Source of the DNA: CALFXN01 sp937957815
GTDB taxonomy: Bacteria; Synergistota; Synergistia; Synergistales; Aminobacteriaceae
Assembly (NCBI GenBank): GCA_036788195.1
Contig: DAIQNX010000015.1
Coordinates: 1 to 64,000, forward strand
Direction: 5' to 3'
Length of the DNA: 64,000 bases
The position numbers and the translations under genes are program-made. Within the stretch, counting starts at the first letter, position 1; each line of letters begins with the position of its first letter. This document shows, one piece after another, positions 44,589 through 53,439 of this stretch. Below the pieces are notes generated by a model, which was given only the letters and a program-made list of their open reading frames with translations, was not told the origin of the DNA and did no database searches.

Positions 44589-44993
44589 TTACTCCGGAAG
44601 CGGCCCGATGCCTTTCATCAGGTGGGCGACGAGAATCTCGTCCGCCGGAAGGAACGTGTAGTCGGAAAGACGCGCCGGAGAGATCCATCTGGCGGAATCG
44701 TGGCTTCGGAGAACGATAAGACCGCTCCGGACGGACGCCCGGAACGCGTGCAGGTGGACGCCGAAGGAAGGGTAGTCGTACGTCCAGTCGAGGAGGAGCG
44801 GACCGACGTCGATATCGACCGTCAGTTCCTCGCGGATTTCGCGGATCAGACACTCTTCGAGCGTCTCGCCGGGCTCGAGCTTTCCGCCGGGGAATTCCCA
44901 GAAGCCGCCGAAGCCGTGCCGGTCGGATCCGGGGCGCCGGGCGATGAAGATGGAGTCCTTGTCCGTCAGGACGGCTGCCGTTACCGTGAGCAT
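44589..44993 (-). CDS. MutT-like Nudix hydrolase
   Basis: 134 residues from ATG 44993 with GGAGG 8 bases upstream. The Nudix box runs from Gly37: GKLEPGETLEECLIREIREE, with all catalytic Glu residues; the usual Gly after the REUXEE core is Thr58. The N-terminus LTVTAAVLTDKDSIFIARR and FWEFPGG are those of MutT/CTP-pyrophosphohydrolase enzymes that clean damaged nucleotides. It follows the diguanylate cyclase gene by 80 bases on the same strand. Confidence 0.9.
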   Translation of the reverse strand: MLTVTAAVLTDKDSIFIARRPGSDRHGFGGFWEFPGGKLEPGETLEECLIREIREELTVDIDVGPLLLDWTYDYPSFGVHLHAFRASVRSGLIVLRSHDSARWISPARLSDYTFLPADEILVAHLMKGIGPLPE

Positions 44994-45073
44994 CGACGTT
45001 CCTCCCCCGCCGGACGATTCGTTTTTCCGGTTTCGAGAACATGGATTATAGCAGAAGGACGCCTGTCGCGGGA

Positions 45074-47500
45074 TCACATGACCGTCGCGCGATTCCTCCC
45101 GGCGCGTTTGCTCTCGTAGAGCGCGTGGTCGGATCGGTGCATGAGGTCGTTCAGGGAGTCCTCAGGGTCTGTCATCGTCGCGATGCCGATGCTGACGGTG
45201 ATCGAGAACCTTCCGCCGGCGGAGGGGAATGCCGTTCGCTCGATGTCCTGCCGCACCCGTTCGGCGAGCGTCTTCGCGCCCTCCGCATCCGTGTCCGGCA
45301 GCAGGATTCCGAATTCCTCGCCGCCCAGACGTCCGATGATGTCCGTGCATCGCAGCGTCTTCGCGCAGGTTTCCGAGAACAGACGCAATACCGTGTCCCC
45401 CGTCGGATGCCCGTAGCGGTCGTTGACGTCCTTGAAATTGTCGAGATCCAGCATGAGGAGGGCGAGGGGCGCGCCGCTCCTGCGGCTTCGCTCCACTTCC
45501 CGGGTGCCGGATTCGAGGAAGTGCCGCCGGTTGCTGAGTCCCGTGAGTTCGTCCGTCGTCGCGAGTTCCGCGAGCCGACGTTCGAGGTTTTTGCGTTCGG
45601 TGATATCGAGGTGCGTTCCGATGATCCGGAGAGGGATCCCGTTTTCATCCCACGCGACGATCCGGGCCCGGGAGAGGATCCACTTCCACCCGCCGTCCGA
45701 CGTGAGCATCCGGAACTCCGTCGAATACGGTTCGAGCCCGGCGATGCACCGTCTCTGCCTCTCCCGTGTGCCCGGAAGGTCGTCGGGATGGACGAGCCGT
45801 TCCCATGTCGAGAGGTGGTGGGGCATCGAATCGGGGGCGTAGCCGAGCATCGTGAACCATCTGGGGCTGTAGAAGACGTCGTCGGTTTTGAGGTTCCAGT
45901 CGTAAAGGCCGTCGCTCGTCGCCTCCATCGCGAGCGAGAGGCGTTCCTCGCTCTTCCTGAGTGCGGCGACGGCGCGTTCCCTGTCGGTGACGTCGATGGT
46001 CAGGGTGAAGAACCCCATGATCCGTCCGTTTTCGTCCCTTCGGGGAACGTAGGCGACCTCCGAATAACTCGGTTCGGGCTTCGTCGGAAAGATTTCGTTG
46101 AACCGGACGATCTCTCCGGCAAGCGTCCGTTCGATGTATCGGGAGATCTTCGACATCAGCTCGTCTCCGATGAATTCGCGGAGTGGCACTCCGATGACCG
46201 ATTCCGGCGCGATGCCGTAGGCGTCGGCGTACGTCCTGTTGATGTACCTGTAGCGAACTTCCGAATCGAGGTAGGCGATCCGGGCTGGAACCGAATCGGT
46301 GATCAGACGGATCCACTGTTCGTTTTCGAAGATCGTCCGGTTCATCCGCTCCTGCTCGCGCAACGTCTTCCGGAAGCGTTCGAGCGTTGCGGCGAGAGAG
46401 CCGAGCTCGTCGTCGTAGCGCAGTTTCGGAAACGGCGCGTCGGTCCGTCCGGCCTGAAGGTTGCGGACCATGGCGTGAATCTTCGAGATGGGGCGCGAGA
46501 CGCGGACGATGAGGAGATAACAGAGCGCGAGGGCGAGCGTCAGGACGACGGCGAAGTAGAGGATCTGACGTTTCGACCGCTGTTCGAGATCGGTCCGGAG
46601 TTCCCGGAGATGCGTTTCGATGGCCTCGTCGGTATCCCGGAAGATGGTTGCAATGAGTCGGAGCGTCGGTGCGAGCGTCCGGAGGAATTCTCCCGTTTCG
46701 ATTCCGTGGGCTGGAGTCCTGAGGAAGTGTTCCGTCAGAGGGACGAGCCGGCTGAGGTACCAGGTGTTCGCGCTTTCCGCGTCGCTCCGGAGCTTTTCGG
46801 AAAGTACGAACGCGGCGAGCCCCTTCACGTCGGTCCACAGGGACAACTCCCGTTCTTTGAGCCGCCGGATCCCGATAATGTTTTCGCCGTAGTGCAGATC
46901 CGTCCGGTTCAGGAGACCCAGGATGCGTGCGGAAGTATTCTCGAGGGCGCTCCTGAAGCGGAGGATCCGGAGACGCAGAAGCGTGAATACCGCGTACCTC
47001 CCGGTTTCGTCGCCGGGAAGAAAGGAGAGTCGTTCCACGATCCGCTCGGACTCCGCGAGAAACGCGTCGGTTGCGGAAATCCACTGCTCTTCGGAGACCG
47101 TTCCCCGCTCTTCGAGCGGTTTTCTCATGGTTCCGTCGGTGAGGATTCGGGCGTTCCGGAGGATCCGGTCGAGGTTCGCGAGGACATCCGTCTCGGAATA
47201 CCCGCGCGAGAGGATCCCGCCCATCGCGACGACGGCGCGGGATCGCTCGAGCGCGAGAATGTCCCGGTCGTCGGGGGAGATGTTCCCCGTGCCCAGAAGC
47301 GTCAGGACGATACGACGCTCGGACGCGACGGACATCGCCGCCTCCGCGACGAGCGAAGAGAGGTCGCGCCCCCGCTCGAAGTCGTAGACGCATTGCGTCT
47401 GATCCTTGACTGAAGAGAGGACGCGCCGGAAAATCAGTCCCACGACGAGGCACTGAATCGTGACGAGAACAATGAGAAGGCCCGTGATCCGCGAGGACAT
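45074..47500 (-). CDS. Membrane diguanylate cyclase with HAMP and two PAS domains
   Basis: 808 residues. Helix 1 (about 7-25) and helix 2 (about 315-337) flank a large extracytoplasmic helical sensor. HAMP (about 338-390), a first PAS domain with a C-terminal FTLTIDVTDRERA segment, and a second PAS ending IIGTHLDITERKNLERR follow. The C-terminal GGDEF domain has the active-site RLGGEEFGI, and RCTD stands five residues before GGEEF as an inhibitory I-site. The enzyme should make cyclic di-GMP with product inhibition; no EAL or HD-GYP domain is present. The Shine-Dalgarno before ATG 47500 is weak. Confidence 0.92.
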   Translation of the reverse strand: MSSRITGLLIVLVTIQCLVVGLIFRRVLSSVKDQTQCVYDFERGRDLSSLVAEAAMSVASERRIVLTLLGTGNISPDDRDILALERSRAVVAMGGILSRGYSETDVLANLDRILRNARILTDGTMRKPLEERGTVSEEQWISATDAFLAESERIVERLSFLPGDETGRYAVFTLLRLRILRFRSALENTSARILGLLNRTDLHYGENIIGIRRLKERELSLWTDVKGLAAFVLSEKLRSDAESANTWYLSRLVPLTEHFLRTPAHGIETGEFLRTLAPTLRLIATIFRDTDEAIETHLRELRTDLEQRSKRQILYFAVVLTLALALCYLLIVRVSRPISKIHAMVRNLQAGRTDAPFPKLRYDDELGSLAATLERFRKTLREQERMNRTIFENEQWIRLITDSVPARIAYLDSEVRYRYINRTYADAYGIAPESVIGVPLREFIGDELMSKISRYIERTLAGEIVRFNEIFPTKPEPSYSEVAYVPRRDENGRIMGFFTLTIDVTDRERAVAALRKSEERLSLAMEATSDGLYDWNLKTDDVFYSPRWFTMLGYAPDSMPHHLSTWERLVHPDDLPGTRERQRRCIAGLEPYSTEFRMLTSDGGWKWILSRARIVAWDENGIPLRIIGTHLDITERKNLERRLAELATTDELTGLSNRRHFLESGTREVERSRRSGAPLALLMLDLDNFKDVNDRYGHPTGDTVLRLFSETCAKTLRCTDIIGRLGGEEFGILLPDTDAEGAKTLAERVRQDIERTAFPSAGGRFSITVSIGIATMTDPEDSLNDLMHRSDHALYESKRAGRNRATVM

Positions 47501-47564
47501 CCGTCTGAAAAATTCCAGAGGCCCATCTCCCCCGTGGAATAAGAAATCATGAAGTCGTGCAGCA

Positions 47565-47573
47565 ATTCTACCA
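47565..47573 (-). promoter_or_regulatory. Extended -10 promoter for the diguanylate cyclase gene
   Basis: TG-G-TAGAAT on the minus strand, about 65 bases before the start at 47500. No clear -35 box. Confidence 0.4.
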
Positions 47574-47637
47574 CATGGCCCGCCCCGGATAGTGCCGGAC
47601 GCTTAGCGGCTTCACTCCTTCCGTCTCTCGCGCCGCG

Positions 47638-48174
47638 CTATTCGGGAACCTCCCTGAACGTCCGCGATATCGTTTCGAAAACGCCCTTCGCCTCTTCCGG
47701 CGGAACGGACGCGTCGCTGAGGAAGCCGAGCGCGAGAGTGTCGCCGCCGGACAGCGGGATCAGGTACAGAGTGAGTTCCGCCTTTCGGGGAATCTTCACG
47801 TTCTGGACGCTTCCGGCGACCTTCTTTCCCATGAACGCTCGCTCCACGGTTCTTTCGGCCGGTTTCGAGGTCCCGAGAAAGGTCGACTTCACGTATGACG
47901 CGACCTCATCGTCGCTTTTCATCCCCATGCCTTCGCGCATGTCCTTCGGGATCGCGACGAGCGTGAGCTCCATCCGGCCGCTTCCCGGGGCCGCGTCCGC
48001 GGGCTGGATGAGCGTCACCGCGTCCATCCCGGCCTTCTGAGGCTCGGAAAAGGTCTCCGGGGCGCTGAACGCCGCCTTCCACCACACGTGTTTCCGCTCA
48101 CCGGCCGCCTGCGCCTCCGGAGAATGCGACACGCAGAAAATCGCGCAGAGCAGCGCGATCGAAAGAAGTCTCAT
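47638..48174 (-). CDS. Secreted protein of unknown function
   Basis: 178 residues with a clear signal peptide ending near AQAAGE (about residue 23). The mature part has no motif I recognise; it is a mixed alpha/beta protein with a segment of repeated Met and Gly (IPKDMREGMGMKSDDEV). It is the last gene of the run that begins with pspA, 25 bases after the preceding small gene, so a periplasmic role within that envelope-related operon is inferred. Confidence 0.7.
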   Translation of the reverse strand: MRLLSIALLCAIFCVSHSPEAQAAGERKHVWWKAAFSAPETFSEPQKAGMDAVTLIQPADAAPGSGRMELTLVAIPKDMREGMGMKSDDEVASYVKSTFLGTSKPAERTVERAFMGKKVAGSVQNVKIPRKAELTLYLIPLSGGDTLALGFLSDASVPPEEAKGVFETISRTFREVPE

Positions 48175-48199
48175 GTCTTTCCCCTCCTTTTCTCCAATG

Positions 48200-48481
48200 T
48201 CAGTCTTCGATGTCGAGCGCCCCGTTCCGGATGACGACGACGTCCGAGCCCGAGCCCCTGACCGTTCCGAGGCTGACGACCTCGATGCGGCATTCCGGGC
48301 AGATCCCGTGGATCGTCGTTCCGCCGGAGATGCTCGTCCATGTCGTGAACGACCGCTCGTGAACGCCCACGCTGTAGGTTTTCGAATCCTCGTTCTTCAG
48401 GTCCACGGCGGCGGCCGTTCCGGAGACGGAGACGGCCAGCGCGGCGAGGACGACGCCGCACTGCAGGGTATGGGAGGTCAT
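48200..48481 (-). CDS. Small secreted protein of unknown function
   Basis: 93 residues with a signal peptide (LAALAVSVSGTAAA). The mature ~70 residues are beta-rich and contain a Cys-Pro-Glu-Cys pair in GICPECRIEV, which could bind metal or form a disulfide. The ATG overlaps the stop of the SH3-domain gene by 4 bases, so the two are probably made together. I do not recognise a family. Confidence 0.65.
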   Translation of the reverse strand: MTSHTLQCGVVLAALAVSVSGTAAAVDLKNEDSKTYSVGVHERSFTTWTSISGGTTIHGICPECRIEVVSLGTVRGSGSDVVVIRNGALDIED

Positions 48482-49224
48482 TCGAACAACCCCGCGGAAT
48501 ACGTCATCGATTCGAGCCGCGCCTCCCGGTCAAAGACCATGACGATCTCCCGCGTTCCGGAATGATAGGTCCAGACGCGGTTCCGGACCGTATCGGGCGG
48601 TCCGATCCTTTCAGCGACGGATTCGGAGTCGTCGTGAAGCATGATGTCCCCGAAGCCCTGCCATCCGCCGGGAAGTTCGACGCTCCGGAGTCTGTCGCGC
48701 CCGTTCACCTTCCAGTAGACCGCCGTATGTCCGTGAAAGACGAGCGTTGTCTCCGTGACGTCGAGCTTCCAGTCCTCGATCGTGAAGCGCCGGGTTTTGC
48801 GGGACCCCGGCTCGCCGAAGAACGCGACCGCCATCGCGGGCGTCAGGCCGAAATCACGGCGGAGACGGTCGCAGTAGCGGCCGACGCGATCGTTTCCGTC
48901 GCCGATGCGGCGGAGGTGCTTTCCGAAGATCCAGCCCTTCGGGGCCGTTTCGCTCACGACCTCGAACCACGGGACGCCGCCGTCGGAACGCGACGACCCG
49001 ACCACGAGAAGTTCTCCCGAGGCGCGCTCGTCGGCGAAGCGTCCGACGACCGGGGATCGCGTCGACGGAGCCGCGCGGAGGTTCACGTTCGTTCCGTCGA
49101 GGGTCGCCGCGACGGGCCAGTTCTCCAGGTCTTCTGGAACGCTGCGGATCTCCGCCGCGAGCGGCGCGCCGGACAGAACGCATAGAACCGCGGCGGGAAA
49201 TGCGAATCGGGCGAACGGGCGCAT
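48478..49224 (-). CDS. Secreted SH3b-domain protein
   Basis: 248 residues with a signal peptide (about 1-24). A bacterial SH3 domain spans about 42-105 (DGTNVNLRAAPSTRSPVVG ... PKGWIFGKHL), a fold that commonly binds peptidoglycan. The C-terminal half (about 115-248) is a separate domain I cannot name, with VFHGHTAVYWKVNG and a beta-rich end. It lies 73 bases after the leucine-rich-repeat gene, with a strong hairpin in between. Confidence 0.8.
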   Translation of the reverse strand: MRPFARFAFPAAVLCVLSGAPLAAEIRSVPEDLENWPVAATLDGTNVNLRAAPSTRSPVVGRFADERASGELLVVGSSRSDGGVPWFEVVSETAPKGWIFGKHLRRIGDGNDRVGRYCDRLRRDFGLTPAMAVAFFGEPGSRKTRRFTIEDWKLDVTETTLVFHGHTAVYWKVNGRDRLRSVELPGGWQGFGDIMLHDDSESVAERIGPPDTVRNRVWTYHSGTREIVMVFDREARLESMTYSAGLFE

Positions 49225-49263
49225 GATCCCCCTCCTTTCGGAAAACGGACGTTCGATGCGGAC

Positions 49264-49292
49264 GGGGCGGAAGGGATCGTCCCCTCCGCCCC
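49264..49292 (-). terminator. Hairpin between the LRR and SH3b genes
   Basis: A 13-bp stem with one mismatch and a 3-base loop. No T-run follows directly on the minus strand, so it may be a partial terminator or an mRNA-processing or stability element inside the operon. Confidence 0.4.
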
Positions 49293-49297
49293 GCGGC

Positions 49298-50497
49298 TCA
49301 CTTCTGGATAATGGCTTTCTTTCCGTAGGGCGCGATCTGCTCGGGCGGGAACTGCCCGATCTTCGCGTAGATGTACTGGAGCTTCGGAAGATCCTTGAAG
49401 ATCGAGAAATCGGCGATTCCCTGCGTCTTCTGGACGTCGAGCGCGGATAGCGCCGGCAGCTTCGCGATCGCTTCGGGGTTCGTCACGGTCGATCCCTCGA
49501 CGTCGAGCCGCGCGAGCTTCGCCATGTTCGCGAAGATCGAGAGGTCGATCGTCCCCGTAACGCTTTCGAGAACGACCTCCGACAGCTTCGGGCACTTCGC
49601 GAGCGACGCCAGGTTCGTCAACTCCTCGCGGAGCATCTTCACGATCCTGAGGTTCGGCATCGTCTCGACGACCTTCATGTCGCTGAACTTCGAGATTCCG
49701 CCGTGGAACTCCTCGAGCTTCACGAGCTTCGCGAGCGGCGAGTAGTCGTCGCACTTCGTCGCGTAGATCCAGATGTATCGGAGTTCCGTCAGATTCCCCA
49801 CAGGCGACAGATCCGTCGCAGGGATGGAGTAGAGTCCGAGCTTCTTCAGCTTCGCGAGCCCCGCGATCGGGGAGAGATCCTTGACCTCGGTCATGTACAG
49901 GTCGAGTTCCTCGAGATCCTTGAATTCGGACAGGGCGGAGATGTCCTCGATCGGAGCCGCGTAGAACGAGAGCTTCTTAAGCTTCGTCTTGCCCTTGAGC
50001 GGGGATATGTCTTTGATGCCCTTCGGCTGCATGAAGAACACGAGCTCCGTGAGGTCGTTCATTGGCGCGAGGAAGGCGAGGTCCGGGTATTCGACCTGCC
50101 GGACGTGGAGCTTCGCCATCTTCGTGAGCGCGGCGAGCGGCGCGAGCGTCTTCACGGACTTGAGCGAATCAAGCTTCAGGTACGTGAGGTTCGTGAATTT
50201 CGCGAGCGGCGACAGGTCGGTGATCCCCTTGCCGGACTCGATCTCGAGTCCGGTCACGATGTCCGCGAGCACGGCGGCCTTCGCGAGATCCGCGTCCGTG
50301 ATGTCGTAGAGGCGCAGCGGCTTCGCCTTGAGGGACTCGTCCGCCCGGGCCTTCGCGAGAAATTCGTCCGTCACGCCGTAGCTCATCTTCGGGCCGAAAT
50401 AGCTGCTCGTGTCGTACTTCGGGTCGGCCGCGAGGGCCGGTCCCGCCATAAAGAGCGCCATAGCCGCAAGACAGAGAACCGTGCGTTTCGTGTTCAT
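49298..50497 (-). CDS. Secreted leucine-rich-repeat protein
   Basis: 399 residues with a signal peptide cut near PALAAD (residue 24). From about residue 85 to 390 it is built of irregular ~22-residue leucine-rich repeats of the internalin-like or SDS22-like kind (for example ITDLSPLAKFTNLTYLKLD, IKDISPLKGKTKLKKLSF, VKDLSPIAGLAKLKKLGL). Such repeats bind proteins. No cell-wall anchor or membrane segment follows, so a periplasmic or released location is likely. It is the fourth gene of the pspA run, 39 bases after the GIDE-domain gene. Confidence 0.88.
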   Translation of the reverse strand: MNTKRTVLCLAAMALFMAGPALAADPKYDTSSYFGPKMSYGVTDEFLAKARADESLKAKPLRLYDITDADLAKAAVLADIVTGLEIESGKGITDLSPLAKFTNLTYLKLDSLKSVKTLAPLAALTKMAKLHVRQVEYPDLAFLAPMNDLTELVFFMQPKGIKDISPLKGKTKLKKLSFYAAPIEDISALSEFKDLEELDLYMTEVKDLSPIAGLAKLKKLGLYSIPATDLSPVGNLTELRYIWIYATKCDDYSPLAKLVKLEEFHGGISKFSDMKVVETMPNLRIVKMLREELTNLASLAKCPKLSEVVLESVTGTIDLSIFANMAKLARLDVEGSTVTNPEAIAKLPALSALDVQKTQGIADFSIFKDLPKLQYIYAKIGQFPPEQIAPYGKKAIIQK

Positions 50498-50536
50498 ATC
50501 CTTCTGACCCCCTCAATTATAGTGACGCGTTCCGAA

Positions 50537-51319
50537 CTATTTGACGAATATTGCCACCGCGATTCCCGCCACGATGAGCGCGATTCCGAGCCAGAGCTGC
50601 GCCTTCGCTCCGGACTCCCGGCTCTTCACGACTTCTTCTTCGGACTTGACCGAGACGATGAAGGGCTTCCCCTTTTCCGACGGCCTTCCGATGTGGAGGT
50701 TCCCCGCGGATTCCCTGACTTCGCCCGCGATGTAGAGGGGGTGTCCGAGCGGGATGATTTTTTCCGCGTAGCGGAACCCGAGCGTCCGGGTCGCCTGCGG
50801 AACCTGGAACGACACGCCCCAGAACGAATAAGTCCGGGTCGAGTCATAGGGCTCGAAGCGGTTCGCGCCGTCCTTCAGGTCGATCGACGCGCCGTCGAGG
50901 TCGATCGGAACGCGGACGCCGCCGTCCTCGACGTAGAGCGGCGTCGGACTGTTCTGGCTCGAGACGGTTTCCGAACCCCTGGTGGTCTTTCGCTGGACGA
51001 CCCCCTTGTCGTCCTTCACCATCTCGTCCTTTTCGAACTCCCGGACGACCGTCGCCGAGAAATAGGCGCACGGAATCTTCCCGTGCGGGGAGAGAAGTTC
51101 TCCGTCCGTGACGGCCTTTCCGGTCGTCTCGATGAAGTCGCGGTAGCCGAGTCCCTGTTCCGCGACGCTCTTCCACGCGTTTTTGATATCCGGAAGCGTC
51201 GAGTTCTTCGAGAATTTGAGTTCCGTGATCTCTCCTTCCGACTTCTTCTTCTGGACGAAGGCGAGGTACGCGCCTCCGAGCGCCATGAGGGCGCCGATTC
51301 CCATCGACAGAGCGCTCAT
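50537..51319 (-). CDS. GIDE-domain membrane protein (bacterial MULAN-like, no RING)
   Basis: 260 residues from ATG 51319. A short N-terminal helix (about 4-22) and a C-terminal helix (about 240-258) flank a soluble domain. The soluble part, with YRDFIETTGKAVTDGELLSPHGKIPCAYFSA, EKDEMVKDD and TLGFRYAEKIIPLGHPLYIAGEV, matches the GIDE domain of the mitochondrial E3 ligase MULAN. As in bacterial homologues there is no RING finger, so no ligase activity is implied. The gene starts 3 bases after the ybjN-like gene stops. Confidence 0.8.
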   Translation of the reverse strand: MSALSMGIGALMALGGAYLAFVQKKKSEGEITELKFSKNSTLPDIKNAWKSVAEQGLGYRDFIETTGKAVTDGELLSPHGKIPCAYFSATVVREFEKDEMVKDDKGVVQRKTTRGSETVSSQNSPTPLYVEDGGVRVPIDLDGASIDLKDGANRFEPYDSTRTYSFWGVSFQVPQATRTLGFRYAEKIIPLGHPLYIAGEVRESAGNLHIGRPSEKGKPFIVSVKSEEEVVKSRESGAKAQLWLGIALIVAGIAVAIFVK

Positions 51320-51321
51320 CT

Positions 51322-51756
51322 TCAGAGTCTCCTCTCCTTCAGGATGTCGTCGTACTGGTCCGCGTAGACGGCCACCGTCTGGATCGCCGCGAGAAGTTCG
51401 CTCTCGTCGAGGTGCGCGCCCGGAAGCGTGCACGAGAACATGACGGTATTGTCGAACGCGAGGCTGAACGCGCCGAGCGGCGTCTCCGCGTTGAGACGCA
51501 TGAGCTTCGGGGCGACCTCGGCCGGGTCCGCGTCCTCGACGAGGTACGCGAACACCCGCACCAGAACGTCCTCGGAATGCCACGGGGCGACCGTGACCTG
51601 GACCGTGGCGCTTCCGAAGGAGAACGAGAAGAGGTCGTCGACGCGGACGAGGTCCTCGGCGTCGAAGAAGTCCATGAGATAGTCGGCCACGGTGTTGCGG
51701 ATTTTCGCGAGCAGCGCCGCGTTGACGCCGTCCGTGAGGATCGGGAACTTACGCAC
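51322..51756 (-). CDS. YbjN-domain protein
   Basis: 144 residues from GTG 51756, which overlaps the pspA stop by 8 bases. The fold resembles YbjN and type III secretion chaperones, with LMRLNAETPLGAFSLAFDNTVMFSCTLPG and a C-terminal helix VAVYADQYDDIL that ends in the usual acidic-aromatic pattern. YbjN-type proteins are linked to stress responses and motility regulation, without an enzymatic role. Coupling to pspA suggests a cytoplasmic partner in envelope stress. Confidence 0.8.
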   Translation of the reverse strand: MRKFPILTDGVNAALLAKIRNTVADYLMDFFDAEDLVRVDDLFSFSFGSATVQVTVAPWHSEDVLVRVFAYLVEDADPAEVAPKLMRLNAETPLGAFSLAFDNTVMFSCTLPGAHLDESELLAAIQTVAVYADQYDDILKERRL

Positions 51757-52429
51757 CGGAACCGCCCCCCTGTCCCATCTTCGCCATGAGCTTCGCGAGT
51801 TCATCGTCGACCTGCTGGTTCTTTTCGAGCGCGGCGAACGGATCGTCCGCCTGAGCGGCCCCGGAAACCTCCGAGTACGCCTGCGCCTCCGCCTCCATCC
51901 CCTCGATCTTCTTTTCCATCTTGTCGAACTTGGCGAAAGCTCCGTCCCCGATCGCGGTTCCCATCGCGCTCGAGAATTCCTTCTGCGTCTTCGCGACCTG
52001 GGCGCGCGCGATCAGCGTCGACTGCTTCATGCGCGCCTCGTCGAGCTTCGCCTTGAGGGCGTCGAGCTGCGATCGCAGGGACTGCGTCGTATTCGAGGCC
52101 TGGGCGATCATTCCGTCATACTGGCCGGCCTGTCCGTCGTACGTGATCTTCTTCGACAGGGCCTGCTTCGCGAGGTCCGCGTTTCCCGCCTTCATCGCGA
52201 GCGCGGCCTTCTCCTCCCACTGCGCGGCCTGCTGTTGCGCGAGACCCTGCTGCTTGCGGAGGTTCTGTTCGTTTGCTATGGCCTTCGCCAGAGCCGAGGT
52301 CGCCTTCGTGAGCGCCTCCTCCATCTCGATGATCATGTTCTTGAGCATCTTTTCCGGATCTTCCATCCTGTCCAGAGCGTCGTTCACGTTCGACTTGAAA
52401 ATATCCGTCATGCGTCCGAATATGCCCAT
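51749..52429 (-). CDS. pspA: PspA/IM30 family envelope-stress protein
   Basis: 226 residues from ATG 52429 with AAGGAGGG about 6 bases upstream. The N-terminal amphipathic helix MGIFGRMTDIFKSNVNDALD and the long coiled coil (about 25-190, rich in Ala, Lys, Gln and Glu) are diagnostic, including DPEKMLKNMI. PspA/Vipp1/IM30 proteins are ESCRT-III-like membrane remodellers that protect the inner membrane. No pspF or pspBC homologue is present; instead it heads a run of YbjN, GIDE, LRR, SH3 and secreted proteins. Confidence 0.93.
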   Translation of the reverse strand: MGIFGRMTDIFKSNVNDALDRMEDPEKMLKNMIIEMEEALTKATSALAKAIANEQNLRKQQGLAQQQAAQWEEKAALAMKAGNADLAKQALSKKITYDGQAGQYDGMIAQASNTTQSLRSQLDALKAKLDEARMKQSTLIARAQVAKTQKEFSSAMGTAIGDGAFAKFDKMEKKIEGMEAEAQAYSEVSGAAQADDPFAALEKNQQVDDELAKLMAKMGQGGGSGA

Positions 52430-52684
52430 TCCCGTCCCTCCTTCAGTGTCGACCGGAGACCCCGTCATCTGACATTCGAGCGGGTGTCCTCCGTAAAGCC
52501 CGTATTGCCCGACAGAGCGAACAGTTGAGAAAATCTTCCGTACTCCGCGACAATCAAACCAAAGAGTGGTTCGTGCGTCAAGTGATCGCGCAAAACCCGG
52601 AACGGCGCTCCGGATCGCCTCGGAATTCGTCGGACGGAATGGTAGCGGATCGATCGGAGGATGTCCTCACCCTTCGCGGTTTCG

Positions 52685-52710
52685 GGAGGGGTGGTTTTTC
52701 CCACCCCTCC
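52685..52710. repeat. Perfect 10-bp hairpin with T-rich loop
   Basis: GGAGGGGTGG and CCACCCCTCC with loop TTTTTC, 15 bases past the stop of the acetyltransferase gene. It lacks a following T-run on either strand. The rest of 52430-52725 shows no supported gene. Confidence 0.5.
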
Positions 52711-52725
52711 GGCCGAAAAGGGGGA

Positions 52726-53316
52726 TCAGTTCCGGAGGGAGGACCGTTCGCGCGCGAGGAGGGAGAAGCACCATTGATCCATGAAACGACCCCTCGCGAA
52801 CTCGTAGTCGCGGAGCGTTCCGTCGAGGGAGAAGCCGAGATGTTCGAGGAAGGAACGGGAGGGAATGTTTCCGACCGTGACGAACGCCTCGACCCGGTTG
52901 AAACCGAAAGAGGCGAAACCGTACGAAAGGATCGTCGAAACGGCCTCCGTCATGTAGCCTCTGCGGTGGTGCTGCGCTCCGAGCTCGTAGCCCATTTCGG
53001 CCCGGGAATGTTCGGCGGAGACGTTGTGAAAGCCGCAGGTTCCGAGAACGCGCCCCGTGCGCGCGTCCGTGACGGCCCAGCGGCACCCCGTCCCCTGCGG
53101 GTGCAGGGTCAGGAGGAAATCGATCATTTCCTCCGTCTGAGCGAGGCTCGCGAACGGATCCATCGTGAGATATTCCGTGACGACGGGATCCGACCAGACC
53201 GGGAAGAGATCCTTCGCGTCGGCGCGGCGAAGTTCCCGGAGCAGAAGCCGTCGGGTGCGAAGTTCGGGGAAGATCCGCGTATTCGTTTCGATCGTTTCGT
53301 CCGGAAGTTCTTTCAT
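52726..53316 (-). CDS. GNAT acetyltransferase, RimJ/RimL type
   Basis: 196 residues from ATG 53316. The GNAT fold is seen as TRRLLLRELRRADA at the N-terminus, GTCGFHNV, MGYELGAQHHRRGYMTEAV (acetyl-CoA loop) and VGNIPSRSFLEHLGF. These enzymes acetylate ribosomal-protein N-termini, amino acids or antibiotics. A TACAAT lies only 7 bases before the ATG with no Shine-Dalgarno, so the mRNA may be leaderless. No neighbour suggests a substrate. Confidence 0.88.
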   Translation of the reverse strand: MKELPDETIETNTRIFPELRTRRLLLRELRRADAKDLFPVWSDPVVTEYLTMDPFASLAQTEEMIDFLLTLHPQGTGCRWAVTDARTGRVLGTCGFHNVSAEHSRAEMGYELGAQHHRRGYMTEAVSTILSYGFASFGFNRVEAFVTVGNIPSRSFLEHLGFSLDGTLRDYEFARGRFMDQWCFSLLARERSSLRN

Positions 53317-53439
53317 ACTGCCTATTGTAGCAGTTCCATCAGACGCATGAGGGGGAGTCGCCCGCAAAAGAGGCGGATGGACGGACCGACGTGCGGGAAG
53401 TAGGATGTACAGATATCGATGCCGAAAGGGGCGATGCGA

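Noticed and set aside
52465..52704. 79-codon minus-strand ORF between pspA and the acetyltransferase
   Set aside because: No ribosome binding site, no recognisable sequence, and it covers a hairpin and the probable upstream region of pspA.
52685..52710. Hairpin considered as an intrinsic terminator of the acetyltransferase gene
   Set aside because: The T residues are in the loop and no T-run follows the stem on either strand. It is kept only as a repeat.
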